The translations under genes were made by a program, and so were the position numbers. From Anaerolineae bacterium (lineage in GTDB: Bacteria > Chloroflexota > Anaerolineae > J102), in the NCBI GenBank assembly GCA_026991225.1, contig JALXCB010000119.1:1-49597 (forward strand): a DNA stretch of 49,597 nucleotides. The letters are read 5' to 3'. Below, piece after piece: positions 6,961-14,033 of this stretch. The number at the start of each line of letters is the position of its first letter. Position 1 is the first letter of the stretch. Under the pieces are notes generated by a model. It saw only the letters and a list, made by a program, of their open reading frames with translations, did no database searches and had not been told where the DNA came from.

Positions 6961-8256
6961 CTAATACCGCTCTTGGACGTCTGCGAAGGCGTGATTCAGG
7001 ATATCCAACGCCTCGGCGATGTGGTCTTCGGTGGCGGTGAGGGGCGGGGCGATGCGGATGACGTTGCCGTACATGCCTCCCTTGCCGATGAGCAGTCCCC
7101 GGGCCTTGGTGGCCTCGAAAAGCTCGTTGACGGCCTTGGGCGAAGGCTCCTTGCTCTCCCGATTCGCCACCACTTCCACGCCCTGCATCAGGCCCTTGCC
7201 TCGCACGTCGCCGATGAGGGGGTATTTCTCCTGCAACTTCTCCAGGCCCGAGCGCAGCAACGCGCCCACCTGCGCCACATGCTCGGGCGAGGCTTCCTCC
7301 TCCATCACTTCGATAGTTGCCAGCGACGCCGCGGCCGAGACGGGATTGCCGCCAAAGGTGCTGATGGTCAGGCCCGTGAGCTTGCCCGCGATCTCGGGCG
7401 TGGTCATGGTGTTGGAGAGGGGGAAGCCATTGGCGATGCCCTTGGCCATGGTCATGATGTCGGGCTCCACGCCCCAATGCTCGATGCCAAACCAATAGGT
7501 CCCGGTGCGCCCGAAGCCGGTCTGCACCTCGTCATCGATGAACAGCCCGCCGTAGTGGTGGACGATATCCACGACGATCTTGAAGTATTCCGGCGGCGGG
7601 GTGATGAATCCGCCCACGCCCTGGATGGGCTCGGCGATGAACGCGGCGATGCGGCCCGAGGTCGTGGTCTTGATCACCTCTTCCACGTCCTCGGCGCAGG
7701 CCACGCCGCAGGAAGGATAGGTCATCTTCAGGGGACAGCGGTAGCAGTAGGGGTTGAGCGCGTGTTTGATGCCCGGGATCTGTGTGCCCCCGATGCGCCA
7801 GGACGAGATGCCCGTCAGGGTCATGGCGAGGGTGGAGCGGCCGCTGTAGGCGTGGCGCAGGGCGACGACCTCCTGATAGCCGGTCGCGGCCTTGGCCAGC
7901 ATGACCGCGGTCTCATCCGCCTCGGTGCCCGAGCCCGTGAAGAAAGAGGTGGAGAGGTCGCCGGGCGCGATCTCGGCCAGCTTTTCGGCCAGATTCACCA
8001 CGTTTTCGTGGGGGTAGAGGGTGGAAGTGTGGATGATCTTGTCGATCTGCTCCTTGGCCCGGGCGGTCACCTTGGGGTGTTTATGCCCCACGCTGGTGGT
8101 GAGGATGCCGCCGAAGAAATCGAGATAGCGATTGCCCTCCACGTCCCACACATACAACCCCTCGCCGTGATCCAGGGCCAGGGGTTCGGTGTAGTAGAGC
8201 AAATAGCTCGGCCAGAGGTATGTCTTTTGCTTTTCGAGGATGGTTTGTTTGTCCAT
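6961..8256 (-). CDS. class III PLP aminotransferase (alanine-glyoxylate/beta-alanine type)
   Basis: 431 residues. TGSGTEADETAVMLAK (108-122), IAEPIQGVGGFITPP, D242 in FIDDEVQTGFGRTG and the PLP lysine K272 in TMAKGIANGFPL place it with AGXT2, 4-aminobutyrate and omega-amino-acid transaminases. A four-cysteine block (C171, C174, C183, C187; NPYCYRCP...SCGVAC) sits between the small-domain strands; this insertion occurs in some thermophile and Chloroflexota members and could bind a metal, which is not established. Start at 8256; no good ribosome site is visible. It is the first structural gene after the Lrp regulator in the minus-strand cluster. Confidence 0.88.
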   Translation of the reverse strand: MDKQTILEKQKTYLWPSYLLYYTEPLALDHGEGLYVWDVEGNRYLDFFGGILTTSVGHKHPKVTARAKEQIDKIIHTSTLYPHENVVNLAEKLAEIAPGDLSTSFFTGSGTEADETAVMLAKAATGYQEVVALRHAYSGRSTLAMTLTGISSWRIGGTQIPGIKHALNPYCYRCPLKMTYPSCGVACAEDVEEVIKTTTSGRIAAFIAEPIQGVGGFITPPPEYFKIVVDIVHHYGGLFIDDEVQTGFGRTGTYWFGIEHWGVEPDIMTMAKGIANGFPLSNTMTTPEIAGKLTGLTISTFGGNPVSAAASLATIEVMEEEASPEHVAQVGALLRSGLEKLQEKYPLIGDVRGKGLMQGVEVVANRESKEPSPKAVNELFEATKARGLLIGKGGMYGNVIRIAPPLTATEDHIAEALDILNHAFADVQERY

Positions 8257-8356
8257 TAGAGACTCTAGAAAATAGGATTTGTTGGTTGGGAACGCAGATG
8301 ACGCAGATGCTTCGCAACGCAGATGAGCGCCGAACTTTTTCTATCCGTGTTTCTTC

Positions 8357-8509
8357 GTAACCACTAACGTACTCGATTTCAGGCCTCGAAAAGCCACGAA
8401 GGCTCGAAGTTTTTCGAAGACACGAAGGAAAAATAAAGGAAAAACTTCGTGCCTTCGTTTTTCTTCGTATCTTCGTGGCAAAAAGCGGTGGCGAGACCTT
8501 AGTAGTTAC
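8357..8509 (+). mobile_element. MITE copy 1, 153 bp, 8-bp target duplication GTTTCTTC
   Basis: Ends GTAACCACTAACGTA and TAGTAGTTAC are imperfect terminal inverted repeats. GTTTCTTC is present at 8349-8356 and again at 8510-8517. The interior carries the GCCACGAAGG...CTTCGTGGC hairpin shared with copies at 32065, 42216 and 45515. The GTAA ends plus 8-bp duplication agree with IS66-type transposition; no transposase is encoded. Confidence 0.9.
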
Positions 8510-8591
8510 GTTTCTTCTTATCTGTGTTATTGGGGGGCTTTGCCTTCCGCTTCCGCTTCCGCTCGGAGCTAAACCTCCGAGCTACCATTGC

Positions 8592-8700
8592 GGGGCCTTT
8601 GGCCGCCTGTCTGCCTGCGCAGACAAGTCCAACCGGACGAAAACATGTCGCAGGGGGACATGCGGCGGAACGCCCTCAGACCTGAATTCATTCGGCGTAC
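8592..8700 (+). repeat. multi-hairpin repeat R2, copy 1
   Basis: Starts GGGGCCTTTGGCCGCC, contains TGTCTGCCTGCGCAGACA (hairpin), a second palindrome around GGGGGACAT, and ends near CATTCGGCGTAC. Copy 2 is at 29484-29594, same strand. The rest of the gap 8510-8879 shows no gene. Confidence 0.8.
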
Positions 8701-8909
8701 TCGCGAGAGAAGCCGAGAGGGAGCATCCTCGACGCACCGCAGTAAACCAACAGTATCGTTCAGCCTCGGGTACGGGCCGAAAACTCGGTGTTTGAAAATG
8801 CCTTCGGTATAGATGAATTAAAGTTGCTTGCAACAAAAAGAGGAATCGATTAAACTGTAGGCAAGTGGAGGTTCTTGAAATGGCTGATTGAACGATCTCG
8901 TTTGAAACC

Positions 8910-9170
8910 GTGATACCCGAGGACGTTTATGCCGTCTTACGCGCGCATGGTTTTGCCCGAGAAAATCTGGCGAAACAATCGCGGCGACTGCTGGCGATGC
9001 AATTTTATCAGGATCGGTTGTTGTCTTTGGGACAGGCTGCGCGGTTTGCTGGCATGTCGCGTTGGGAATTCGTCGAATTTCTGAGTGAGCATGATGCGAC
9101 CGTGATCGATTATCATGAAGAGGAGCTTGACGAAGAATTTGCGGCGGTCGAAGCGCTGAAAGCGGACTGA
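8910..9170 (+). CDS. UPF0175 family protein (VapB-like antitoxin), possibly start-damaged
   Basis: 86 residues from a GTG at 8910. QSRRLLAMQFYQDRLLSLGQAARFAGMSRWEFVEFLSEHD is the UPF0175 core, a small helical family often paired with PIN-domain toxins. No PIN gene follows. A good GGAGG lies 8 nt before an ATG at 8880 that is in the same frame but meets TGA after three codons (ATG GCT GAT TGA); the GTG start itself has no ribosome site. The native start was probably 8880, with the TGA a later nonsense change, or translation reinitiates. The stop codon is contained in the heptad word TGAACAC. The gene is orphan and on the strand opposite to its neighbours. Confidence 0.65.
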   Translation: MIPEDVYAVLRAHGFARENLAKQSRRLLAMQFYQDRLLSLGQAARFAGMSRWEFVEFLSEHDATVIDYHEEELDEEFAAVEALKAD

Positions 9171-9222
9171 ACACTGAACACTTTCACCGCAGGCGGCGAC
9201 CTATGGCCACGAAGACCGCCTA

Positions 9223-9257
9223 CTGATTACTGATTACTGATTACTGATCACTGATGA
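9223..9257. repeat. five perfect-length 7-bp units (CTGATTA array)
   Basis: CTGATTA occurs three times, then CTGATCA and CTGATGA, five units of exactly 7 bp. TGAACAC words at 9168-9182 lie just before. Not a CRISPR: there are no spacers. Confidence 0.85.
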
Positions 9258-9309
9258 CTTTATTTACGAAGCAACCTTCAACCGGCTTTTTCTATCCGTG
9301 TGACTTCCT

Positions 9310-9423
9310 CTAGTCCAGCATCCGTCCCAGGCCTTTGGCTTTGGCCCGGCGATAGACCTCGGGCGGGATGACAGCGTATTCGCCCCAGATGCCCAGAGCG
9401 ATGTAACAACAATCCGCGTTGCC
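9310..9423 (-). pseudogene. coding-like fragment in frame after the Lrp stop codon
   Basis: Reading on past the Lrp TGA (9424-9426) in the same frame gives 37 codons ending in TAG at 9310-9312, including GIWGEYAVIPPEVYRRAKAK and GLGRMLD. Composition is protein-like and no start codon is present, so it may be the remnant of a gene tail or an extension lost by a nonsense change. I do not recognise the family. Confidence 0.3.
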
Positions 9424-9954
9424 TCAGCGTCTGTTGTCCGTGGCTTGGTCCCCGTTCTTCGTGATATCGGGCCAGGAGTAGATTTCCTTGACGATCTTCA
9501 GGTACATGAAGGTCTCGGTTTCGCGGATGCCCTCGATGGTGCGCAGGCGGTGGGTGAGGAAGTCCAGCAGATGGGCGTTGTCGCGAAAAACGACCTCCGC
9601 GAAGAGGTCGTATGCGCCCGCGGTAAGCACCAGGTAGATGACTTCCTCCAGCCCTGCGATCTCTTCCGCCACCTCCTGCAGCCTGGCTCCCTCCACCTTG
9701 ATGCCGATCATGGCCATGGTGGAAAAGCCGAGCAGCAGGGGATTGGTCACCGCCACCACCTGCAAAACGCCTTCCCGCACGAGCCGCTGGTAGCGCTGGC
9801 GGATCATGCCCGTGGACACGCCCAGACGCTGGGCGATCTGGGCGAAGGGCGTGCGCCCGTCCCGTTTGAGGGCCTTGATGATCTCCAGGTCGATGTCATC
9901 CAGCTTGATGGGAGACAGGGCGTTGGACTCAGCGTTGGCGGGGAACGTATTCAT
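9424..9954 (-). CDS. Lrp/AsnC family transcriptional regulator
   Basis: 176 residues from ATG 9954 (a TTG at 10002 would add 16). The N-terminal AsnC helix-turn-helix (LDDIDLEIIKALKRDGRTPFAQIAQRLGVS..., residues ~17-60) is followed by an RAM ligand-binding domain (VVAVTNPLLLGFSTMAMIGIKV..., residues ~75-150) with the conserved AGAYDLFAEV core. It probably senses an amino acid or amine and controls the minus-strand catabolic cluster downstream (aminotransferases, dehydrogenases, AOR). A promoter bracketed by an inverted repeat lies just upstream (10005-10045), fitting autoregulation. A second Lrp gene (16001-16477) leads the importer operon. Confidence 0.92.
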   Translation of the reverse strand: MNTFPANAESNALSPIKLDDIDLEIIKALKRDGRTPFAQIAQRLGVSTGMIRQRYQRLVREGVLQVVAVTNPLLLGFSTMAMIGIKVEGARLQEVAEEIAGLEEVIYLVLTAGAYDLFAEVVFRDNAHLLDFLTHRLRTIEGIRETETFMYLKIVKEIYSWPDITKNGDQATDNRR

Positions 9955-10004
9955 ACATTCGACTATCTGGATGAGAGAATGCAAAAAAGTGACTGACGCC
10001 AATT

Positions 10005-10045
10005 ATTTTATCACAATTTTGTATGAATAGCAAGTATTTTGTGAT
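10005..10045 (-). promoter_or_regulatory. lrp promoter with overlapping operator-like inverted repeat
   Basis: On the minus strand TTGCTA (10028-10033) and TAAAAT (10005-10010) are separated by 17 bp. ATCACAA (10010-10016) and TTGTGAT (10039-10045) bracket the promoter as an inverted repeat. Predicted start near 9998, giving a ~44-nt leader. Autoregulation by Lrp is inference. Confidence 0.6.
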
Positions 10046-10167
10046 GATTTATTGTGAGCAATGCGATATTTGTGTCAAACAGGCAGCCGCCGCGCCGGAA
10101 AAGCGGTGAGCCGCTTTGGAAATCGATCTCACGCAAAGACGCAGAGCCGCAAAGGGAAAAAGAAGCG

Positions 10168-10249
10168 TTTGCAGGTGGCAAGTCGTAAGTGGCAAGTCAG
10201 CTTGCGCAGCTCTACTTGCGACCTGCCACCTGCGACTTGCAAACCTGCC
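10168..10249. repeat. heptad-word hairpin (GGCAAGT family)
   Basis: Left arm of 7-bp words (GCAGGTG, GCAAGTC, GTAAGTG, GCAAGTC); right arm 10214-10249 is the imperfect complement (ACTTGCG ACCTGCC ACCTGCG). The same words are nested in the MITE at 11613-11835. The rest of 9955-10324 holds only the lrp promoter. Confidence 0.75.
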
Positions 10250-10324
10250 TTAGCGCCTTGGCGACTTGGCGTGAGATTTTCGCCCGAATCGACGCTCTAT
10301 TGCTCGGGCCGATTGTCGTCAAGC

Positions 10325-10351
10325 AAAAACCGGGAGGGGGCTTCCTCCCGG
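10325..10351 (-). terminator. intrinsic terminator of the HDAC-family gene
   Basis: On the minus strand CCGGGAGG-AAGCCC-CCTCCCGG followed by TTTTT: an 8-bp GC-rich stem and T-run, 53 bp after the stop codon of the upstream minus-strand gene. Confidence 0.85.
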
Positions 10352-10404
10352 CAATCCGGTTTCTTGTCAACCCGTCATTCCCTGGCCCGTCCAGGCGGAA
10401 ACGC

Positions 10405-11442
10405 CTACAATCGATGGATGCGTTGGAGCTGTGCGAGCAGGGCGCTGACGTCCGTTTCGGGCGTGGGCGGAGGTCCGAACGGGTCTTCCGCCTCATCCTC
10501 CCTTCCCATCAGGGCCAGGGCCGTGTCCATCACGCCATAACTGACCGCGTCCAGGTCATACCCTCCCTCCAGCAGGATGACCAGACGCCCCTGGCAAAGC
10601 TCCTCGGCCAGCAGCCGGGCGCGGCGGGCCAGTTGGGCGTAGCCGTCGAGGGTGAGGGCCATTTGGGACAAGGGGTCGCGCCAGTGGACGTCGTAGCCGG
10701 AGGAGACCATCAGCAGTTGGGGCTGAAAGCGTCGGGCGAAAGGCGCGATGAGCTCATCGAACGCGCGCAGGTAGGCGACGTCGCCCGCGCCCGGCGGCAT
10801 GGGGATGTTCATGGTGAAGCCCTCGCCTGGCCCCGCGCCGATGTCCCCGGCCGCGCCCGTGCCGGGCCAGAGGGGGCTCTGGTGCAGGGAGATGAAGGCC
10901 ACGGTGGGGTCGTCGTAGAAGATGGCCTCCGTGCCGTTGCCGTGATGCACGTCCCAATCGAGGATGAGCACCCGCTCCAGGCCCATCTCGGCCTGCGCCG
11001 CCTTCGCGGCCAGGGCCGCGTTGGCGAAGATGCAAAAGCCCATGGCCTGGTCGGGCAGGGCGTGATGGCCGGGCGGGCGCATGATGCTGAGGCCGTTGCG
11101 GGCCTGGCCGCCCACCACGGCCCGCGTCACGGCGATGGCCGCGCCCGCGGCCATCAGGGCCGCGTCGTAGCTGGCGGGGGCGACGTAGGTCTCGAAGTCG
11201 AGCATGCCGCCGCCGGCCGCGGCCAGCCGCTGGACGCGTTGGACGTAGTCGGGTGTGTGGACGCGATGGAGCGCGGGCAGGTCGATGGGATCGACGGTCA
11301 GGGGGTGCATGGCGTCCAGAAGGCCCCGTTTTTCCAGCAAGGCCATGGTCTCCGCGGTGCGGCGGTTGTTCTCCACATGGCCGGGCATGTTGTGGCTTTG
11401 TTCGATGGGATCGTAGGCGTAACAGGTTTGGGGTTGGGTCAT
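10405..11442 (-). CDS. histone deacetylase-fold amidohydrolase (acetylpolyamine amidohydrolase / AcuC-like)
   Basis: 345 residues, full length for the class II-type arginase/deacetylase fold. RPPGHHA (122-128), DWDVHHGNGTE (162-172; zinc ligands D164 and H166), SSGYDVHWRDPL (zinc ligand D251) and EGGYD (~290) are all in place. Bacterial members deacetylate polyamines, acetoin-system proteins or related amides. It lies between the two Lrp genes, next to a polyamine-type ABC importer, which favours an N-acetylated polyamine as substrate; that is inferred from context. A good terminator follows. Start at 11442 (MTQPQTCYAYDP). Confidence 0.9.
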   Translation of the reverse strand: MTQPQTCYAYDPIEQSHNMPGHVENNRRTAETMALLEKRGLLDAMHPLTVDPIDLPALHRVHTPDYVQRVQRLAAAGGGMLDFETYVAPASYDAALMAAGAAIAVTRAVVGGQARNGLSIMRPPGHHALPDQAMGFCIFANAALAAKAAQAEMGLERVLILDWDVHHGNGTEAIFYDDPTVAFISLHQSPLWPGTGAAGDIGAGPGEGFTMNIPMPPGAGDVAYLRAFDELIAPFARRFQPQLLMVSSGYDVHWRDPLSQMALTLDGYAQLARRARLLAEELCQGRLVILLEGGYDLDAVSYGVMDTALALMGREDEAEDPFGPPPTPETDVSALLAQLQRIHRL

Positions 11443-11507
11443 GATCGGGTTTGGTTTGACAGTGAGGAATCACAGAGAGCGCTGAGACTACACGGAGGCT
11501 GAGAAGT

Positions 11508-11535
11508 AATCAGTGTTCAGTGTTCAGTAATCAGT
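11508..11535. repeat. four 7-bp units (AATCAGT/GTTCAGT)
   Basis: AATCAGT GTTCAGT GTTCAGT AATCAGT, four contiguous units of exactly 7 bp. Same words as the inverted repeats of the four-helix-bundle unit at 1203-1716. Confidence 0.85.
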
Positions 11536-11612
11536 TTCAGTGAACCGCTCATGGAGGTTGGACTGTGGACGTCGGAGGTTTCTTCGCGCATTGCGCGGAG
11601 AGAAAAAAAGCC

Positions 11613-11835
11613 GTAACTGCTTAAGGTAGCCTGATTCGGCCTCGAAATGCCTTGCCACGAAGGCTCGAAGGGACGAAGACAATGCAGGTTTGCAAGTTTG
11701 CAGGTCGCAAGTGGCAAGTCCTTCTGGCTGCGAGGTTTTTCACCTGCCACTTGCTGCCTGCCATCTGCTACTTTTTCCTTCGTGCCTTCGTGTCGTCGTG
11801 CCTTCGTGGTTTTTGACCTCGCTACGTGAGTAGAC
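11613..11835 (-). mobile_element. MITE copy 2, 223 bp, inserted at the potD terminator (duplication AAAAAGCC)
   Basis: Begins GTAACTGCTTAAGGTA; the other end (CTACGTGAGTAGAC) is degraded. AAAAAGCC stands at 11605-11612 and again at 11836-11843, where it is the T-tract and first stem bases of the potD terminator. The interior holds a nested GGCAAGT-family heptad hairpin (~11683-11770), explaining the extra length. Confidence 0.8.
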
Positions 11836-11879
11836 AAAAAGCCAGCAAACCTGGCCTTTGGGTTTCCAGATTTGCTGGC
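11836..11879 (-). terminator. intrinsic terminator of the potABCD operon
   Basis: On the minus strand GCCAGCAAATCTGG pairs with CCAGGTTTGCTGGC (13 of 14 plus a G-U) across an 11-nt loop, then TTTTTG. It lies 27 bp after the potD stop. MITE copy 2 inserted immediately beyond the T-tract. Confidence 0.9.
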
Positions 11880-11905
11880 TTCGATGTCAGAGAGTTGCTG
11901 TGCTC

Positions 11906-13069
11906 CTATTGTGCGGACTTGACTTCATCCCACATGCGCTGGTAGACGCTTTCGAACTCGCCCAGGGGCTTGATGAAGCGCAGCTTTTCGCGGATTTCGG
12001 GGGGCGGGAAGACCAGGGGATTGCTCTTGTAGTCGGGATCGGCGATGGCCAGGGATTCCTTGTTGGGCGTGGCGTAGTAGTTGTACTCGCCCAGCATCTT
12101 GCCCACTTCGGGGTCCAGCACGAAGTTAATGTACATCTCCGCGGCCAGCTTTTCTTCAGGGGTCACGCCCTTAGGGATGCACATGTTGTCGATCCAGATG
12201 GTGCCGCCCTCTTCGGGAATGTAGTAGTCGATGTTGCCGTACTCATCTGCGGCCTGCAGGAAGTCGCCATTCCAGCCGTGGGCCAGGAGGTTCTCGCCCG
12301 TGCCCACCAGGTCCTCATAGTTGTCGGTGTCGTAGCCGGCGACGCCTTTCTTGGCGTCGATGAGAAGCTGTTTGGCCTCTTGCAACTGAGCCTCGTCCTT
12401 GGTGTTGTTGTCGTAGCCCAGGTAGATCAGTGCGGCGGAGAAGACCTCGCGCACGTCGTCCAGCAGGGTCATGCGGCCATACCAGGGATCGCTCTCCTTG
12501 GCTTTGAACACGCCCTCCCAGCTTTGGGGCGGGTTCTCCAGCAGCTCGGTGTTGTAGCCGATGCCGGTGGTGCCCCACAGATAGGGAACGCAGTATTTGT
12601 TGCCCGGATCGTAGTAGAGTTTGGTGAATTCGGGGTCCAGGTTCTTGAGGTTGGGGATGTTGTCGTGGTTCAGTTCCTCCAACATGCCTTCTTCGATCAT
12701 GATGGCGACGGTGTAGTCGGAGGGAACGATGACGGAATAGCCGGTGGCCCCGCCTTGCAGTTTGGCCAGCAGGTCCTCATTGCTGGAGAAATTGTCTTCG
12801 CTGATCTTGATGCCCGTGCGTTCGGTGAACATCTTGTACATGTCGGGATGCACGTAATCAGACCAATTGTAGACGACGATCTCGTCGGCGGGCTTGACGC
12901 CCCCTTCCTTGGGCGCTTCCGTGGGCTCCGCTTTAGGGGCTTCCGTGGGTTGGGCCTTGGGGGCCTCGGTGGGTTTGGGCGCTTCGGTGGCCTGACCGCC
13001 GCACGCGGCCAGAGCCATGGCGGCGATGATCAGGATGGCAATCAAAGCGATGAGATGTTTGCGTTGCAT
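11906..13069 (-). CDS. potD: spermidine/putrescine ABC transporter, substrate-binding lipoprotein
   Basis: 387 residues. Lipoprotein signal: MQRK, hydrophobic stretch 6-21, lipobox LAAC with C23. A low-complexity linker of TEAPK units (residues ~27-55) follows, as in many Chloroflexota binding proteins. The mature part starts DEIVVYNWSDYVHPDMYKMF, the classic PotD/PotF opening, and carries the VIVPSDYTV and PYLWGTTGIGYN segments of polyamine-binding proteins. It delivers substrate to the PotB/PotC permease. Last gene of the operon, 64 bp after potC, with AGGAGG before the ATG and a strong terminator after it. Exact polyamine not deducible. Confidence 0.93.
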   Translation of the reverse strand: MQRKHLIALIAILIIAAMALAACGGQATEAPKPTEAPKAQPTEAPKAEPTEAPKEGGVKPADEIVVYNWSDYVHPDMYKMFTERTGIKISEDNFSSNEDLLAKLQGGATGYSVIVPSDYTVAIMIEEGMLEELNHDNIPNLKNLDPEFTKLYYDPGNKYCVPYLWGTTGIGYNTELLENPPQSWEGVFKAKESDPWYGRMTLLDDVREVFSAALIYLGYDNNTKDEAQLQEAKQLLIDAKKGVAGYDTDNYEDLVGTGENLLAHGWNGDFLQAADEYGNIDYYIPEEGGTIWIDNMCIPKGVTPEEKLAAEMYINFVLDPEVGKMLGEYNYYATPNKESLAIADPDYKSNPLVFPPPEIREKLRFIKPLGEFESVYQRMWDEVKSAQ

Positions 13070-13133
13070 GAAATCCTCCTTTTGGGTGAATTTGGGAAAG
13101 ATGGATGGGGCAGAACGAACAAGAAGATGGTAT

Positions 13134-14033
13134 TTACATGCCGATGGTCACGGAATCTTCGCTTCCACTGCGCATGCTGATGAGGATGGAGACGACCACC
13201 AGGCTGAGGGAAACGACCAGCATCAGGGTGGAGACGGCGTTGATCTTGGGGGTGACGCCCTTTTTGATCATGCCGAAGACGCGCACGGGCAGGGTGTTGA
13301 AGCCGGCGCCGCTGGTGAAGAAGGTGATGACGAAGTCATCCAACGAGAGGGTGAAGGCCAGCAGCGCGCCGCCGATGATGCCCGGCATGAGCATGGGCAG
13401 GGTCACCCGGCGGAAGGTCTGCCAGGCGTTGGCATAGAGGTCGCTGGCCGCTTCCTCCAGGGTGCGGTCCATCTGCGCCAGGCGGGCGCGGACGACGATG
13501 GCCACGAAGGAGGTGTTGAAGGCCACATGCCCGATGATCACCGAGTAGGGCACGGCCAGCCGCGCGCCGAAGAAATTCACCTTCCAGGGCGTGAAGCCAA
13601 TGCCCGACATGTTGAAGAAGATCAGCAGCATGATGGCCATGGCGATGTCGGGGATGATGACGGGCAGATAGAACATAGAATCCACCGCGGTCTTGCCCCG
13701 AAAACGATAGCGCTCCAACCCCAGCGCGGCCAGGGTGCCCAGCACCGTGGCGATGATGGTGGAGACGATGGCCAGGAAGAGGCTGTTCCAGATGGAGAGC
13801 ATGATCTGGCCGTCCTGGAACATTTTCCCGTACCACGCCCACGTGAAGCCCGACCATTTGCTCACGGAGCGGGAATCGTTGAAGGAAAAGATGACCAGGA
13901 TGACGATGGGCAGGTAGAGGAAGGCGAAGGCCAGGATGCCGTAGGTGGTCAGGCTCCAGCCGCCCAATTTGGATTTGAAGCGTTCCCAGCGTGCATGTTC
14001 GAGGGTTGTGGGGGGAGGCATGGGGGCGCTCAT
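13134..14033 (-). CDS. potC: polyamine ABC transporter permease PotC
   Basis: 299 residues with about six membrane segments (first ~29-50). The permease EAA loop is visible as EEAASDLYANAWQTFRRVTLPML near residue 200, the contact site for the ATPase. Its ATG overlaps the potB stop (ATGA), indicating translational coupling. Membrane subunit of the importer with PotB and PotA. Confidence 0.93.
   Translation of the reverse strand: MSAPMPPPTTLEHARWERFKSKLGGWSLTTYGILAFAFLYLPIVILVIFSFNDSRSVSKWSGFTWAWYGKMFQDGQIMLSIWNSLFLAIVSTIIATVLGTLAALGLERYRFRGKTAVDSMFYLPVIIPDIAMAIMLLIFFNMSGIGFTPWKVNFFGARLAVPYSVIIGHVAFNTSFVAIVVRARLAQMDRTLEEAASDLYANAWQTFRRVTLPMLMPGIIGGALLAFTLSLDDFVITFFTSGAGFNTLPVRVFGMIKKGVTPKINAVSTLMLVVSLSLVVVSILISMRSGSEDSVTIGM

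Noticed and set aside
8357..8509. Treating the CACGAAG repeats as tRNA, attC or integron sites.
   Set aside because: They lack integrase-type core sites, and the 8-bp duplications show ordinary transposition instead.
9223..9257. CTGATTA array considered as a CRISPR.
   Set aside because: Units are 7 bp and contiguous, without spacers, and no cas genes apart from a broken Cas4-like remnant 36 kb away.
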